Shown: piece by piece, positions 1-12,529 of the stretch
Layout: every line of letters begins with the position of its first letter
How positions within the stretch are numbered: position 1 is the stretch's first letter
Origin: Buchnera aphidicola (Kaburagia rhusicola ensigallis)
Lineage (GTDB): Bacteria; Pseudomonadota; Gammaproteobacteria; Enterobacterales; Enterobacteriaceae
Length of the DNA: 64,000 bases
Assembly: GCA_039830025.1 (NCBI GenBank)
Contig: CP140040.1
Location: 62,001 to 126,000 of the forward strand
Direction of reading: 5' to 3'
Made by a program: the position numbers and the translations under genes
Notes under the pieces: generated by a model
Databases searched by the model: none
Told to the model about the DNA's origin: nothing
The model's input: the letters and a program-made list of their open reading frames with translations, nothing else

Positions 1-1237
1 TCGAAATAAATTATTACGAATTCCCGTTAAAGATAGAGATTGGGTAGTAATTGGAGCTACGCCTGAAACATTGTTAAATTTAAATTTTAAAAAAGTAGGA
101 AAAGATTTTCCAGTTTTTCTACATCCAGATAGTAAAGAAGAATATTCTTTAGCAAGAATAGACAAAAAATCTGGTTTAGGATATACAGGATTTAAAAGTA
201 ATTATTCTAAAACGGTGACTTTAGAAGAGGATTTAATACGAAGAGATTTAACAATCAATGCTATAGCTCAAGATGAAAATGGTAATTATATCGATTTTTT
301 TAGTGGTTTAAAAGATCTAAAAAATAGGATATTACGGCATGTATCATCTTCTTTTTGCGAAGATCCTTTGAGAATTCTTAGAGTAGCAAGATTTTCTGCA
401 GCTCTCAATCACTTTGGTTTTTGCATTGCACAAGAAACTATGCAGTTAATGATCGATATGGTAAAAAATAAAGAGTTATTATATTTAACTAAGGATAGAA
501 TTTGGAAAGAAACGGAAAAAGCTCTAACGACAAAAAATCCTCATGTTTATTTTCGAATTTTATATAATTGTAATGCTTTATCTATTGTATTTCCTGAAAT
601 TAATTTAGCATGTCAGTATGAATTACAAAGAATTAGTATATATGGTCGACAAATTTATTTTAAATCTGATTTTTTTTTAGAACTTGCAAAGATTTCGAAT
701 TTAAATCATGAAATAGAAATTTGCTTTGCTTATTTATGTAATATTATCTGTCAACTTACAGTATTTAATGTTAACCTATTTTCTATTCAAATGTGTGATG
801 ACATTTCTAAAAATTTTATAAAAATTTTGTGTAAACGCTTTCGTGTTCCATCTCGTATAAAAAATTTGTCCATTGTTTTCTCTAGTTTTTTTAAGTTTTT
901 AAGTACTATTCAATTTCAATCTTCGAAAAGAATTATTTTATTTTTTAATAAAATAGATGCATGGAGAAAACCAAATAGGATAAAACAATTGTCTATATTA
1001 CTTAATTTATACATATATAACACACATCACGCAAAAATACGCGTATATTCAGGTGATTTTTTAGAAAGTGCTTTTGACGTTTCTAAAAAAATTTCAATTA
1101 AACCTATTCTAAATTCAGGTTTTTTAGGTATTTCAATAAGACATGAATTAGTACGTTTAAGAGTAATTGCTGTTGATACATGGAGAAATAGTTTAGGAAA
1201 AGGTTTTAATGGTAAAAAAATACATAGATTATCATAG
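1..1237 (+). CDS. cca: CCA-adding tRNA nucleotidyltransferase, 5' end cut by window edge
   Basis: Adds or repairs the 3' CCA of tRNAs. The reading frame is open from base 2, so the gene runs in from the left; about ten N-terminal residues (the GGAV part of the nucleotide-binding motif) lie outside the window. The frame continues through the catalytic DRDW motif (bases 32-43, matching Asp21 and Asp23 of E. coli) and VVIGATPE, so the TTG at 71 is not the true start. The head and neck regions align well, including RRDLTINAIAQD and GEDPLRILRVARF-like segments. The C-terminal HD phosphohydrolase region is strongly diverged and its His-Asp pair is replaced (see findings). None of the tRNA genes in this window encodes CCA, so this enzyme should be essential. 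Its 3' end overlaps convergent uppP by 32 bases. Confidence 0.95.
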   Translation, partial: RNKLLRIPVKDRDWVVIGATPETLLNLNFKKVGKDFPVFLHPDSKEEYSLARIDKKSGLGYTGFKSNYSKTVTLEEDLIRRDLTINAIAQDENGNYIDFFSGLKDLKNRILRHVSSSFCEDPLRILRVARFSAALNHFGFCIAQETMQLMIDMVKNKELLYLTKDRIWKETEKALTTKNPHVYFRILYNCNALSIVFPEINLACQYELQRISIYGRQIYFKSDFFLELAKISNLNHEIEICFAYLCNIICQLTVFNVNLFSIQMCDDISKNFIKILCKRFRVPSRIKNLSIVFSSFFKFLSTIQFQSSKRIILFFNKIDAWRKPNRIKQLSILLNLYIYNTHHAKIRVYSGDFLESAFDVSKKISIKPILNSGFLGISIRHELVRLRVIAVDTWRNSLGKGFNGKKIHRLS

Positions 1238-2030
1238 ATAGTATTAATCTATAAATAATAAATGGTGTAAAAGAACCAGTACTGACTATTTTTAAACATT
1301 TGCGTATGCATAGTTTTGATGTAATAAAAGCAGATAAAAAACCTATTATTAAAAAACACATATTACTACGAGATATAGTTGGAATATCATAAATTATGTC
1401 TAATATCATTGCCCCGAAAAAAATAGGAACAGATATAATAAAAGAAAAATATGTAGCTGCGCGTTGATTAAGACCTATTAGAATTCCTATAGAAATAGTA
1501 GAACAAGATCTAGAAAATCCAGGAAGTAATGCTAAACATTGAAAACATCCTATAGTAAATGATTTAATTAAGTTTATATTTGTGTTTTTATATTGAATTC
1601 TGGTTTTTAGTATTTCGGATAACATTAACAATATGGAACCGCATATTATAGATAACAATATATTTTGAGGATTAAATATAAATTTCATGTGTTCATGAGA
1701 ATATAGTCCTAGTAATGCAATTGGAAATATGCTAAGAAGTATATGGTGATATGATAGATGATTATTGCAAGTATATTTTTTTTCAGTTTTTAATAGAGAG
1801 TAAAATAATGTAATAAATGTGTTTTTGAAATATAATAATATAGATAATGATGTACCTAATTGCATGAATAAATTTAATGTTTTTGCTTCATTGGCTTCTA
1901 TTCTAAATATTTTAGCAAAAATCATAATGTGACAAGTAGATGAAATAGGGAAGAATTCTGTAATACCTTCAATAATTCCTAATATTATAGTCATAAAAAT
2001 GTAATACATGTTAAACGTATGTATATTCAT
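1206..2030 (-). CDS. uppP: Undecaprenyl-diphosphatase
   Basis: Integral membrane phosphatase that recycles undecaprenyl pyrophosphate to the carrier lipid for peptidoglycan synthesis (also called BacA). The 274-residue product from the ATG at 2028-2030 matches the usual length of about 273. It shows the family motifs EGITEF and PGFSRS, and repeated hydrophobic segments. The second signature reads ISSTCH, where the family normally has SSTGH, so the catalytic Ser and His remain but the Gly is Cys. The frame opens further upstream to a TTG at 2079-2081, but that codon lies inside the crr terminator hairpin, so the ATG at 2030 is preferred. It overlaps the cca 3' end on the opposite strand. Confidence 0.93.
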   Translation of the reverse strand: MNIHTFNMYYIFMTIILGIIEGITEFFPISSTCHIMIFAKIFRIEANEAKTLNLFMQLGTSLSILLYFKNTFITLFYSLLKTEKKYTCNNHLSYHHILLSIFPIALLGLYSHEHMKFIFNPQNILLSIICGSILLMLSEILKTRIQYKNTNINLIKSFTIGCFQCLALLPGFSRSCSTISIGILIGLNQRAATYFSFIISVPIFFGAMILDIIYDIPTISRSNMCFLIIGFLSAFITSKLCIRKCLKIVSTGSFTPFIIYRLILSMIIYVFFYH

Positions 2031-2074
2031 GTGGTTATATAGAATGAAATTTTGATTAAAATTATTAATTAAAA

Positions 2075-2109
2075 TAGGCAAAACGGATGATGATATACCG
2101 TTTTACCTA
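2075..2109 (-). terminator. Rho-independent terminator of the pts operon
   Basis: On the minus strand this forms a 12-bp stem (TAGGTAAAACGG with CCGTTTTGCCTA, one G-U pair), an 11-base loop and then TTTT. It lies 8 bases past the crr stop codon. The stem is imperfect on the plus strand (C-A mismatch), which supports the minus orientation. Confidence 0.7.
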
Positions 2110-2116
2110 TAAAAGA

Positions 2117-2623
2117 TTATTTTTTTATAGAAAAAATTATGTCCTTACCTGCAATAACTTGACCTGATTTTTTTTTTATTTCTTTAAAATTTTCTATGTT
2201 AGATATCACTATAGGTGTTAATATAGATTTTGCTGTTGTTGTTAATAAAAATAAATCAAGACCAATAATTGGATCACCTATTTTTACAGTTTGGTTTTCT
2301 TGAGCAAGTTTTTTAAATCCAACACCATTTAATTGGACTGTATCTATTCCAAAGTGTACAAATAGTTCAACGTCGTTTTCATTTGATTTGATTGAAAAAG
2401 CATGTAATGTTTTGAATATTTTTCCAATAATTCCATTAATAGGGGATAATATAATACTACTGTTCGGTGAAATAGCTATTCCATCTCCTACTATTTTTTT
2501 TGAAAATACGACATCTGGAACTTTTTCAAGACTGACTATATTTCCTGACAATGGAGCAAAAATATTTATCTTATTATTTGATATAATATTTTTACTTTTA
2601 AAAAAATTGGAAAATAAATTCAT
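2117..2623 (-). CDS. crr: PTS glucose-specific EIIA component
   Basis: Cytoplasmic phosphocarrier that takes phosphate from HPr and passes it to a sugar-specific EIIB domain. The 168-residue product is close to E. coli Crr (169) and carries both conserved histidines, His74 (TLHAFS) and the phospho-accepting His90 (LFVHFGID). It also has the APLSG and PVVIS-type segments of the EIIA-glucose fold. An in-frame ATG 16 codons upstream lies inside ptsI. The ATG at 2623 has GGGA just ahead of it and gives the family length, so it is chosen. It is the last gene of ptsH-ptsI-crr. No EIIBC partner is present in this window. Confidence 0.95.
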   Translation of the reverse strand: MNLFSNFFKSKNIISNNKINIFAPLSGNIVSLEKVPDVVFSKKIVGDGIAISPNSSIILSPINGIIGKIFKTLHAFSIKSNENDVELFVHFGIDTVQLNGVGFKKLAQENQTVKIGDPIIGLDLFLLTTTAKSILTPIVISNIENFKEIKKKSGQVIAGKDIIFSIKK

Positions 2624-2648
2624 ATTTTGTCCCGTTAATAATTTTTTA

Positions 2649-4367
2649 TTAACTGTTTTTAATAAATTCATTAATAATATTTATTATTTCTTTTGATGTT
2701 GGTTTAGATAGAACGTTTTTTGCTAGATGTATAGCTTCTGAAAAATTTGTTGTTCGAATTATTTTTTTGATTTTTGGAATAGTTGGTGCGCTCATACTAA
2801 ATTCATCTAAACCCATTCCGAGTAATAGCGCAGTAGCTTTCTCATCTCCAGCAAGTTCTCCGCACATACCTGTCCATTTTCCAGCATCGCGAGAAGCATT
2901 GATAACTTTTTGAATTAAGTTTAACACAGAAGGACTCATAGGATTATATAGATTAGAAATCAAGTCATTGCCTCTATCTACAGCTAGTGTATATTGTGTT
3001 AAATCGTTGCTTCCAATACTAAAAAAATCTACTTCTTTTGCTAAGTGGTGAGCTATTATAGCAGATGCTGGAGTTTCTATCATAATTCCTATTTCTATTT
3101 TTGAATTAAATTGTATTTTTTTATTTTTTAATATAGTTTTTAGTGTTTTTAATTCTTCTTTTAAACTTCGAACTTCTTCTACAGAAATGATCATAGGAAA
3201 CATTATTTTTAATTTTCCAAAAGCAGAAGCTCGTAATATTGCAGTTAACTGAGCATGTAAAATTTCTTTTTTATCCATTGCTATTCGAATAGCTCTCCAA
3301 CCTAAAAAAGGATTATCTTCTTTAGGAACTTTCATATATGAAAGATTTTTATCACCTCCTATATCCATTGTTCTAATTATTACAGATTTTCCTTTCATTT
3401 GTTCTGCTACTATTTTGTATGCTCTGAATTGTTCTTCTTCGGTAGGAAAAGAATTGCGATTCATAAATAAAAATTCTGTTCGGTATAGTCCGATACATTC
3501 AGCGCCGTATTTCTTAGCATTAACTATATCACTAATAGTTCCTATATTTGCTCCAATTTTTATTTTATGCCCATCAATTGTAATCGCGCATAGATATTTT
3601 AATTGTGTTAGATTGTTTTTTTCTAATTCGTATTTTTTTTTTAATTTTTTGATTTTTTGTATTTGCGATGGTTTTGGATTGATAAATATAGCATTATTTA
3701 TGCCATCTAATATTAAGAAATCATTATTATTTACTTTTTTGGTTATGTTTCCAGTTCCAACAATTGCGGGTATTTCTAGAGAACGGGCCATGATAGAAGT
3801 ATGTGACGTTTGTCCACCTAAATCTGTAATAAATCCCAATACTTTGTTTAATTTTATTTGAGCAGTTTCTGAGGGAGTTAAGTCTTTAGCTATCAAAATA
3901 ACTGGATTTTTAATATGATCAAGATCGATAACATTTAAATTAAGTATGTTTTTAATTAATCTTTTTCCGATATCTCTGATGTCAATTGCTCTATTTCGTA
4001 AATATTCATCGTTTAATTGCTCTAATATTTTAGCTTGCTTTTCTATCACAGTTTGAGTTGCATATTCTGCTGATAATCGTTTTTTTTGAATGAGAAATAA
4101 TATATTTTCTTCCAATTCTTCATCTTCTACCAACATAATATGTCCTTCAAAAATATCTTCTTTACCATTTTTAAAATTTTTAGCTACTTGTAGTTTTATA
4201 ATTTGAAGTTGATCAATAGTTTTAGATTTACCGTGAATGAATTTTTTAATTTCTTGTTTCACTTCATCATGTTTAATTGTATTTTGATTAATAATAATTT
4301 TTTCTTCTATGAGTAGTAATGCATTTCCAAAAGCAATACCTGGAGATGCTAGAATACCTGAAATCAT
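2649..4367 (-). CDS. ptsI: PTS enzyme I, phosphoenolpyruvate-protein phosphotransferase
   Basis: First enzyme of the sugar phosphotransferase system: it autophosphorylates from phosphoenolpyruvate and hands the phosphate to HPr. The product is 572 residues (E. coli 575). The phosphorylated histidine falls at residue 189 in [13 protein letters not shown], the same number as in E. coli. The PEP-binding barrel follows, with [24 protein letters not shown] and the catalytic cysteine in [10 protein letters not shown]. It lies between ptsH and crr. A strong hairpin separates it from ptsH. Confidence 0.97.
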   Translation of the reverse strand: MISGILASPGIAFGNALLLIEEKIIINQNTIKHDEVKQEIKKFIHGKSKTIDQLQIIKLQVAKNFKNGKEDIFEGHIMLVEDEELEENILFLIQKKRLSAEYATQTVIEKQAKILEQLNDEYLRNRAIDIRDIGKRLIKNILNLNVIDLDHIKNPVILIAKDLTPSETAQIKLNKVLGFITDLGGQTSHTSIMARSLEIPAIVGTGNITKKVNNNDFLILDGINNAIFINPKPSQIQKIKKLKKKYELEKNNLTQLKYLCAITIDGHKIKIGANIGTISDIVNAKKYGAECIGLYRTEFLFMNRNSFPTEEEQFRAYKIVAEQMKGKSVIIRTMDIGGDKNLSYMKVPKEDNPFLGWRAIRIAMDKKEILHAQLTAILRASAFGKLKIMFPMIISVEEVRSLKEELKTLKTILKNKKIQFNSKIEIGIMIETPASAIIAHHLAKEVDFFSIGSNDLTQYTLAVDRGNDLISNLYNPMSPSVLNLIQKVINASRDAGKWTGMCGELAGDEKATALLLGMGLDEFSMSAPTIPKIKKIIRTTNFSEAIHLAKNVLSKPTSKEIINIINEFIKNS

Positions 4368-4456
4368 AATATTACCCTTAACATCACAATATGTTATATT
4401 TTTATGATAGTAATTTGTTGGTCTCAGGTAACATTATATTAATTAGTATATATTAT

Positions 4457-4480
4457 CCGGAAGTAACGTTATACTTCCGG
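4457..4480 (-). terminator. Hairpin between ptsH and ptsI, possible attenuator
   Basis: A perfect 9-bp inverted repeat, CCGGAAGTA/TACTTCCGG, with a 6-base loop. It is unusually G+C-rich for this sequence and lies in the 161-base ptsH-ptsI spacer. No T-run follows on the minus strand, so it may be a weak terminator or an RNA processing or stability element that sets the ptsH:ptsI ratio. It is symmetric, so it would fold on either strand. Confidence 0.55.
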
Positions 4481-4528
4481 TAAAATTGTACTGTGAATAA
4501 TATTTAATATTTTAAGACACAAATTTTT

Positions 4529-4786
4529 TTATTTAAGTGTTTTTATAAATTTTTCTAAATTTTCTACTGCGATTTTTTCATCTTTTCCATTGGCGGAAAT
4601 GGTTATTAAACTATTTTTTACTAAACCAAGCGTTTGTAGTTTAAATAAACTTTTTGCATTTACAGATTTTCCATTAGAGATGATATTAATTTCTGAAACA
4701 AATTTTTTTGCTTCTTTTACTAAAAGTGCAGCAGGACGAGTATGTAATCCATGAGGATTAGTAATAACGATTTCTTTTTGAAACAT
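4529..4786 (-). CDS. ptsH: PTS phosphocarrier protein HPr
   Basis: Small cytoplasmic phosphocarrier between enzyme I and the EIIA domains. At 85 residues it has the E. coli length. The active-site histidine is residue 15 in [11 protein letters not shown], and Ser46 is in the second signature ([10 protein letters not shown]). The start at 4786 follows a good ribosome binding site, GGGAGA. It is the first gene of ptsH-ptsI-crr. In E. coli cysK precedes ptsH; here the upstream side is a long non-coding gap. Confidence 0.97.
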   Translation of the reverse strand: MFQKEIVITNPHGLHTRPAALLVKEAKKFVSEINIISNGKSVNAKSLFKLQTLGLVKNSLITISANGKDEKIAVENLEKFIKTLK

Positions 4787-8077
<3,291 letters not shown>

Positions 8078-8096
8078 AATTAAGTTAAATTATATT

Positions 8097-8169
8097 TGGG
8101 TCGTGCAGGATTTGAACCTGCGACCAATTGATTAAAAGTCAACTGCTCTACCAACTGAGCTAACGACCC
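8097..8169 (-). tRNA. tRNA-Lys (anticodon TTT)
   Basis: A 73-base cloverleaf on the minus strand. The acceptor stem is GGGTCGT/ACGACCC, the D-arm is AGCTCAGTTGGTAGAGCA, the anticodon loop is CTTTTAA with TTT, and the T-arm is CAGGTTCAAATCCTG. The discriminator is A and no CCA is encoded. It follows tRNA-Val on the same strand, a pairing also found beside gltX in E. coli (valU-lysV cluster). Confidence 0.96.
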
Positions 8170-8180
8170 TTTATAATGAA

Positions 8181-8253
8181 TGGGTGATGACGGAATCGAA
8201 CCGCCGACCTCCTCCGTGTAAAGGAGATGCTCTACCAACTGAGCTAATCACCC
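8181..8253 (-). tRNA. tRNA-Val (anticodon TAC)
   Basis: A 73-base cloverleaf on the minus strand. The acceptor stem is GGGTGAT/ATCACCC, the anticodon loop contains TAC, and the T-arm is CGGCGGTTCGATTCCGTC. It closely matches the E. coli tRNA-Val(UAC) and no CCA is encoded. It is 11 bases upstream of tRNA-Lys, so the two are surely co-transcribed. Confidence 0.96.
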
Positions 8254-8256
8254 TTT

Positions 8257-8280
8257 ATTTCTATTGTAAAGAATAGAAAT
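8257..8280. repeat. 9-bp inverted repeat between tRNA-Val and gltX
   Basis: ATTTCTATT and AATAGAAAT flank a 6-base loop directly upstream of the tRNA-Val gene and within the divergent tRNA/gltX control region. It might be a leader hairpin or an operator-like site. It is purely structural evidence. Confidence 0.3.
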
Positions 8281-8358
8281 GTAGAGTCAATCTTTTTTTA
8301 TAAAAATTTATTATTTATTTGTTTTTTTTAAAATATTTGAATTAAAATTGAGGACAAT

Positions 8359-9762
8359 ATGTTAGTTACTACAAGATTTGCTCCAAGTCCTACAGGTTGT
8401 TTGCATATTGGAGGCGTACGTACTGCATTATATGCATGGTTGTTTGCTAAAAGTAAACAAGGTAAGTTCATATTACGAATTGAAGATACAGATTTTAAAC
8501 GTTTTAAAAAAGATTCAATTTTAGAAATTACAAATAACTTGAAGTGGTTAGGTTTGTATTGGGATGAAGGGCCTTATTTCCAAAGCAACAAAATTGAATA
8601 TTACAAAGATATTGTTAATTCTATGATTCGATTAGGATTAGCCTATAAATGCTATTGTACAAGTGATAGATTAATTTCTTTAAGAAAAAATCAACTGTTA
8701 ATTGGTAAAAAACCTAAATACGATCGTAAATGTAGGAATCTTATCAATAATAGTAAGAATAATGCTAATTATGTAGTGCGATTTCGAAATCCTATACATG
8801 GAAAAGTATCATTTATTGATGTAATTAGAGGAAACATATTGTTCGACAATAATGAACTGGACGATGTAATTATTCAGAGAACTAATGGTGTTCCTACATA
8901 TAATTTTTGTTCAGTAATAGATGATCGTGATACGAATATTACTCATGTGATTAGAGGAGAAGATCACATTAATAATACTCCGCGTCAAATTAACATCTTA
9001 AAAGCATTAGGTGCACGTATTCCTATTTATGCTCATACATCAATGATATTAGATGTAAATGGAAAAAAACTTTCAAAGAGAAACGAAGTAGTAAGTATAT
9101 CGGAATATAGATTGCAGGGTTATTTACCAGAAGCGTTGTTAAATTATATAGTACGATTAGGATGGTCGCATGGAAATCAAGAAATATTTAATGTTAATGA
9201 CATGATAAAGTTATTTACTTTAAGTGGCATCAATAAATCTCCTAGTCGCGTTGATGTAAATAAATTATTGTGGCTAAATCGATTTTATATAAAAAATCTA
9301 CCTGGAAATGCTATTGAAAAACATCTCCAATATCAATTTAAAAGAAAAAATATCAATTATTTAAATGGCCCGAATTTAATTACATTAATTAAATTAGTTG
9401 GTTCTCGTTATAATACTTTACAAGATATGGTTACTTTTTCTCATTATTTTTATAAAGATTATGTTATTTTTAATATTGATGCAGCTAAGAAATATTTAGT
9501 AAAGACTTCTATTGTCATTTTAGATCACATATACAAAAAAATTTCAAATCTTAAAACGTGGAGCTTAAAAGAATTGTCAACGATTATGAATTCATCAGTA
9601 TTGGAATTAAAAATGACTTCTAAAATGGTTTCTATGCCTATTCGTGTCGCCATAACTGGTGATACTATTTCACCTAGTGTACACGTTATTATATATGGAG
9701 TAGGAAAATTAAGATCATTATTAAGAATTAAAGCTGCACTATCATATATTAGGAATAACTAG
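8359..9762 (+). CDS. gltX: Glutamyl-tRNA synthetase
   Basis: Charges tRNA-Glu with glutamate. It is a class I synthetase of 467 residues (E. coli 471). The HIGH-type motif is LHIGG at residues 15-19 and the KMSKS-type motif is KLSKR near residue 237. The ATG at 8359 follows GAGGACA. The zinc-binding knuckle keeps Cys98, Cys100 and Cys125, but the fourth ligand, His127 in E. coli, is Asn here. It is flanked by tRNA-Val/Lys and tRNA-Ala genes, as in E. coli. Confidence 0.97.
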   Translation: MLVTTRFAPSPTGCLHIGGVRTALYAWLFAKSKQGKFILRIEDTDFKRFKKDSILEITNNLKWLGLYWDEGPYFQSNKIEYYKDIVNSMIRLGLAYKCYCTSDRLISLRKNQLLIGKKPKYDRKCRNLINNSKNNANYVVRFRNPIHGKVSFIDVIRGNILFDNNELDDVIIQRTNGVPTYNFCSVIDDRDTNITHVIRGEDHINNTPRQINILKALGARIPIYAHTSMILDVNGKKLSKRNEVVSISEYRLQGYLPEALLNYIVRLGWSHGNQEIFNVNDMIKLFTLSGINKSPSRVDVNKLLWLNRFYIKNLPGNAIEKHLQYQFKRKNINYLNGPNLITLIKLVGSRYNTLQDMVTFSHYFYKDYVIFNIDAAKKYLVKTSIVILDHIYKKISNLKTWSLKELSTIMNSSVLELKMTSKMVSMPIRVAITGDTISPSVHVIIYGVGKLRSLLRIKAALSYIRNN

Positions 9763-9919
9763 TATGGAAAAGTTTATTGTTTTGAAAATGAATCTTATAA
9801 GATATTTTATATAATATAATTTAAGATTTATTATTATATAATTTTAGAGTGAATTCGTAACGTGTTATTATTGTTTTTAAACATAGAGTTTGTTCTAAGT
9901 TATATGTTTGCATCGTATA

Positions 9920-9991
9920 GGGGTTATAGCTTAATTGGGAGAGCGTTTGCATGGCATGCAAAAAATAGCGGTTCGATTCCGCTTAACTCCA
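9920..9991 (+). tRNA. tRNA-Ala (anticodon GGC)
   Basis: A 72-base cloverleaf. The acceptor stem is GGGGTTA/TAACTCC and includes the G3-U70 wobble pair that is the alanine identity element. The anticodon stem-loop TTTGC-ATGGCAT-GCAAA gives anticodon GGC. The T-arm is AGCGGTTCGATTCCGCT. No CCA is encoded. In E. coli a GGC tRNA-Ala pair also sits beside gltX. Confidence 0.95.
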
Positions 9992-10310
9992 CAATATAAT
10001 AAATTTTGTTTTTTAAGTTTTTATTAATTAAATTTTATAAAATATTTTTTGAATTATTGTCCAATCTGAATAATTTTTGTATGGTAATGAAAGATTTTAA
10101 AGAGATAATTACTAGAAATGTTGCGCAAAATAAAAATGTATTTTTTTGTTTTTATTACAAAATCGTGCAATACTTTTTGTTATAGTGTTACATAGTCGTT
10201 TTTGAATAATATAGTTTCGAATTTTTACAATATTTAAAAAAAAGCTATGATATGCGTATATATTACAATAGTTCTGTAGTTTTAACGTTTATTGTCGGAA
10301 TTGTTTACTG
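9992..10310. other. Intergenic gap between tRNA-Ala and the fliE terminator
   Basis: About 320 bases of A+T-rich sequence with no reading frame, RNA gene or convincing promoter that I can recognise. Confidence 0.5.
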
Positions 10311-10353
10311 CTAATATATTAAATGTTAGGTTTTAAAACATTTAATATATTAG
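10311..10353 (-). terminator. Terminator of fliE, perfect 17-bp stem
   Basis: CTAATATATTAAATGTT and its exact reverse complement flank a 9-base loop. The hairpin starts 23 bases beyond the fliE stop. It is almost all A-T pairs and no clean T-run follows on the minus strand, so function rests on the perfect stem and its position. It could also stop read-through from tRNA-Ala on the plus strand. Confidence 0.6.
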
Positions 10354-10376
10354 TGACATTTAATAATAATTAAATA

Positions 10377-10691
10377 CTAAACTGGTAAATTCATGATGTC
10401 TTGATAACTAGATATTAGTTTATCTCGAACTTGAATTATTGCGTCTGTTGATATTAAATTTTTTTGAAAATTAATTAAAACATCGTTTAAAGTCATAGGT
10501 TGATCTTTGTTTAGTTCTATATTTTTAGACTGATTATCTATTTCTTTTTGATTAAAATTAAGTGAATCCCATGCATTTTTTATGTGATCTACAAATTGTT
10601 GAGATATTTTGTCTTTAGCTTCATTTAAATCCATTAAAGTTCCAAGTGAATTTAATATATTAAGACTGCTTTGTATAGTATCAGTAAACAT
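10377..10691 (-). CDS. fliE: Flagellar hook-basal body complex protein FliE
   Basis: Links the MS ring to the rod and is among the first substrates of the flagellar type III exporter. The 104-residue product matches the E. coli length. Its C-terminal half carries the family pattern TLNDVLINFQKN ... IQVRDKLISSYQDIMNLPV, while the N-terminal half is diverged. It is divergent from fliF, as in E. coli, with a shared 188-base control region. No strong ribosome binding site is visible (GAG at about -10). Confidence 0.92.
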   Translation of the reverse strand: MFTDTIQSSLNILNSLGTLMDLNEAKDKISQQFVDHIKNAWDSLNFNQKEIDNQSKNIELNKDQPMTLNDVLINFQKNLISTDAIIQVRDKLISSYQDIMNLPV

Positions 10692-10879
10692 GTTATTTTC
10701 TCAAAAAGTAATAAAAATATAATAAATATTACCACAAGTTTAGATAGGATAAAATGTTTTTGCTGCGCTTTTGTTTATTTTTTTTGTAAAAGTAATATTA
10801 TTAGTAATTATTTTGCGTAATAAGTATATGGTGTCAACAACATAATGATAAATTATATAATTTTTTAAAGGAATAGTTT

Positions 10880-12529
10880 ATGAATTTTAGTTTCAAAAAT
10901 AATTCTCATTTAAAAGATAAAAATAAACGGTATTATTTTCCTTTCTTTTCATTAAATCTTCGTGTTACTTTCATAGTATTGTTAACATTATTAATAATAT
11001 TTTTTACATTTTTTTTTAAATCTTCTAGTTATCATGTGCTTTATAATAATTTATCCAATGAAGATGAGCGATCAATTGTTTCTCAGCTAATACATATGAA
11101 TGTTCCATTTAAATTTAATGATAATCATAGCGCATTATTAGTCCCGGAAAATAGTTTACAAGAAGTCCGAATTAATTTATCTGAACAAGGATTACCTAAA
11201 AAGAATAATGTAGGATTTGAGTTACTAGATCAGGAAAAATTTGGTATCAGTCAATTTAATGAACAAATAAATTATCAGAGGGCATTGGAAGGAGAGTTAT
11301 CGAGAACTATACAACAACTGAATAATATTAAAACAGCTAGGGTACATATAGCTTTACCGAAACCTTCTTTATTTATTCAAGATAAAAAACTACCGTCTGC
11401 TTCTGTTATTTTAGAAACTAAACCAGATTCAAATATTAGTTCCAATCAAATTAGCGCAATTGTACATATGGTATCTGGAAGTATATCTGGATTATCTATT
11501 GACAATATTACTATTATTGATCAAAAAGGAAGATTGTTAAATAATCATGATTCTTTTGATAACAATGTTGATGATGTTAAATTAAAATACTCTGATATAG
11601 TTGAGGAACATTATAGGCAAAGAATAGAAAATATTTTAATTCCTTTGGTGGGTTTAAATAACGTACATGCTCAAGTTACAGCACAAATAAATTTTGATAA
11701 AAGAGATAGGACGGAAGAAAAATATAAGCCAAATTATAACAATGATAGTAAATCTATTCGATCCCATCAAAGCGATAGTAATGTCGAACTAAATGAAAAA
11801 TACGTGAATAACCCTGTTTCTCCTAATTCTTCTTTAAATAAATTGTCTTCTAATTTTGGTAGTGCACGTAGTTTTTCATCTAAAGAAACGTCATTGAATA
11901 ATGTAGTTAACAAACGTATTAACAATTTTTCAGAATTTCCAAAATCTAGTACTAATCAAAATTATGTTATTAATTATGAATTAGATCGTACTATCTTACA
12001 TAGTAAATTACACATAGGTGATGTTACGCGATTGTCAGCTGCTGTTGTAATAAATTATATTCGTGATAAGAATGGAGATTTAGTGTCTTTAAGTCCTTAT
12101 CAAATAAATAAAATTGAGAATTTAATTCGAGCAGCGATTGGTTTTTCTTCAGAAAGAGGAGATTCCATTTCTGTAGTAAGTTCTTTATTTGTCAAACCTC
12201 CAGTTCACATATATCAGCATGTTTCTTTTTGGAATAGGCCTTTATTTCTCAATGAGATATTTCAATATGGTATTATGTTAGTTTTATTGATAGCGTTGTA
12301 TTGTTTGTATAAAGTTTTTTTTATTAAAAAAGTATTACACAAAGATAAATTCAAAGATGATCTTTCGCAATCTACATCAAAAAATAGTGATGCAATACGG
12401 CAAAACATGACTAAAAAAAATTTACAAAATGTACCTTCAGATATAGGTTTTAGTGATTTATCTAAAAATAATTCACATGTGGTAGCTATGATTATTCGAA
12501 AGTGGATGAATAGTGGTGATACAAAATGA
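10880..12529 (+). CDS. fliF: Flagellar MS-ring protein FliF
   Basis: Forms the inner-membrane MS ring that houses the export gate. At 549 residues it is full length (E. coli 552). It has an N-terminal membrane segment (about residues 28-46), periplasmic ring-building domains with QINYQRALEGELSRTI and AARVHIALPKPSLF-like stretches, and a second membrane segment near residues 459-478. The C-terminal tail (VAMIIRKWM) binds FliG. AAAGGA precedes the ATG. The middle (about 290-360) is Ser/Asn-rich and diverged. First gene of fliFGHIJ; overlaps fliG by four bases. Confidence 0.97.
   Translation: MNFSFKNNSHLKDKNKRYYFPFFSLNLRVTFIVLLTLLIIFFTFFFKSSSYHVLYNNLSNEDERSIVSQLIHMNVPFKFNDNHSALLVPENSLQEVRINLSEQGLPKKNNVGFELLDQEKFGISQFNEQINYQRALEGELSRTIQQLNNIKTARVHIALPKPSLFIQDKKLPSASVILETKPDSNISSNQISAIVHMVSGSISGLSIDNITIIDQKGRLLNNHDSFDNNVDDVKLKYSDIVEEHYRQRIENILIPLVGLNNVHAQVTAQINFDKRDRTEEKYKPNYNNDSKSIRSHQSDSNVELNEKYVNNPVSPNSSLNKLSSNFGSARSFSSKETSLNNVVNKRINNFSEFPKSSTNQNYVINYELDRTILHSKLHIGDVTRLSAAVVINYIRDKNGDLVSLSPYQINKIENLIRAAIGFSSERGDSISVVSSLFVKPPVHIYQHVSFWNRPLFLNEIFQYGIMLVLLIALYCLYKVFFIKKVLHKDKFKDDLSQSTSKNSDAIRQNMTKKNLQNVPSDIGFSDLSKNNSHVVAMIIRKWMNSGDTK

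Noticed and set aside
71-73. TTG as start codon of cca
   Set aside because: The frame is open to the window edge and encodes the catalytic DRDW motif upstream of this codon.
2079-2081. TTG as start codon of uppP
   Set aside because: It lies inside the crr terminator hairpin; ATG 2028-2030 gives the family length.
9807-9841. 10-bp A+T inverted repeat after gltX as a terminator
   Set aside because: The stem is only A-T pairs with a 15-base loop; such matches are common by chance here.
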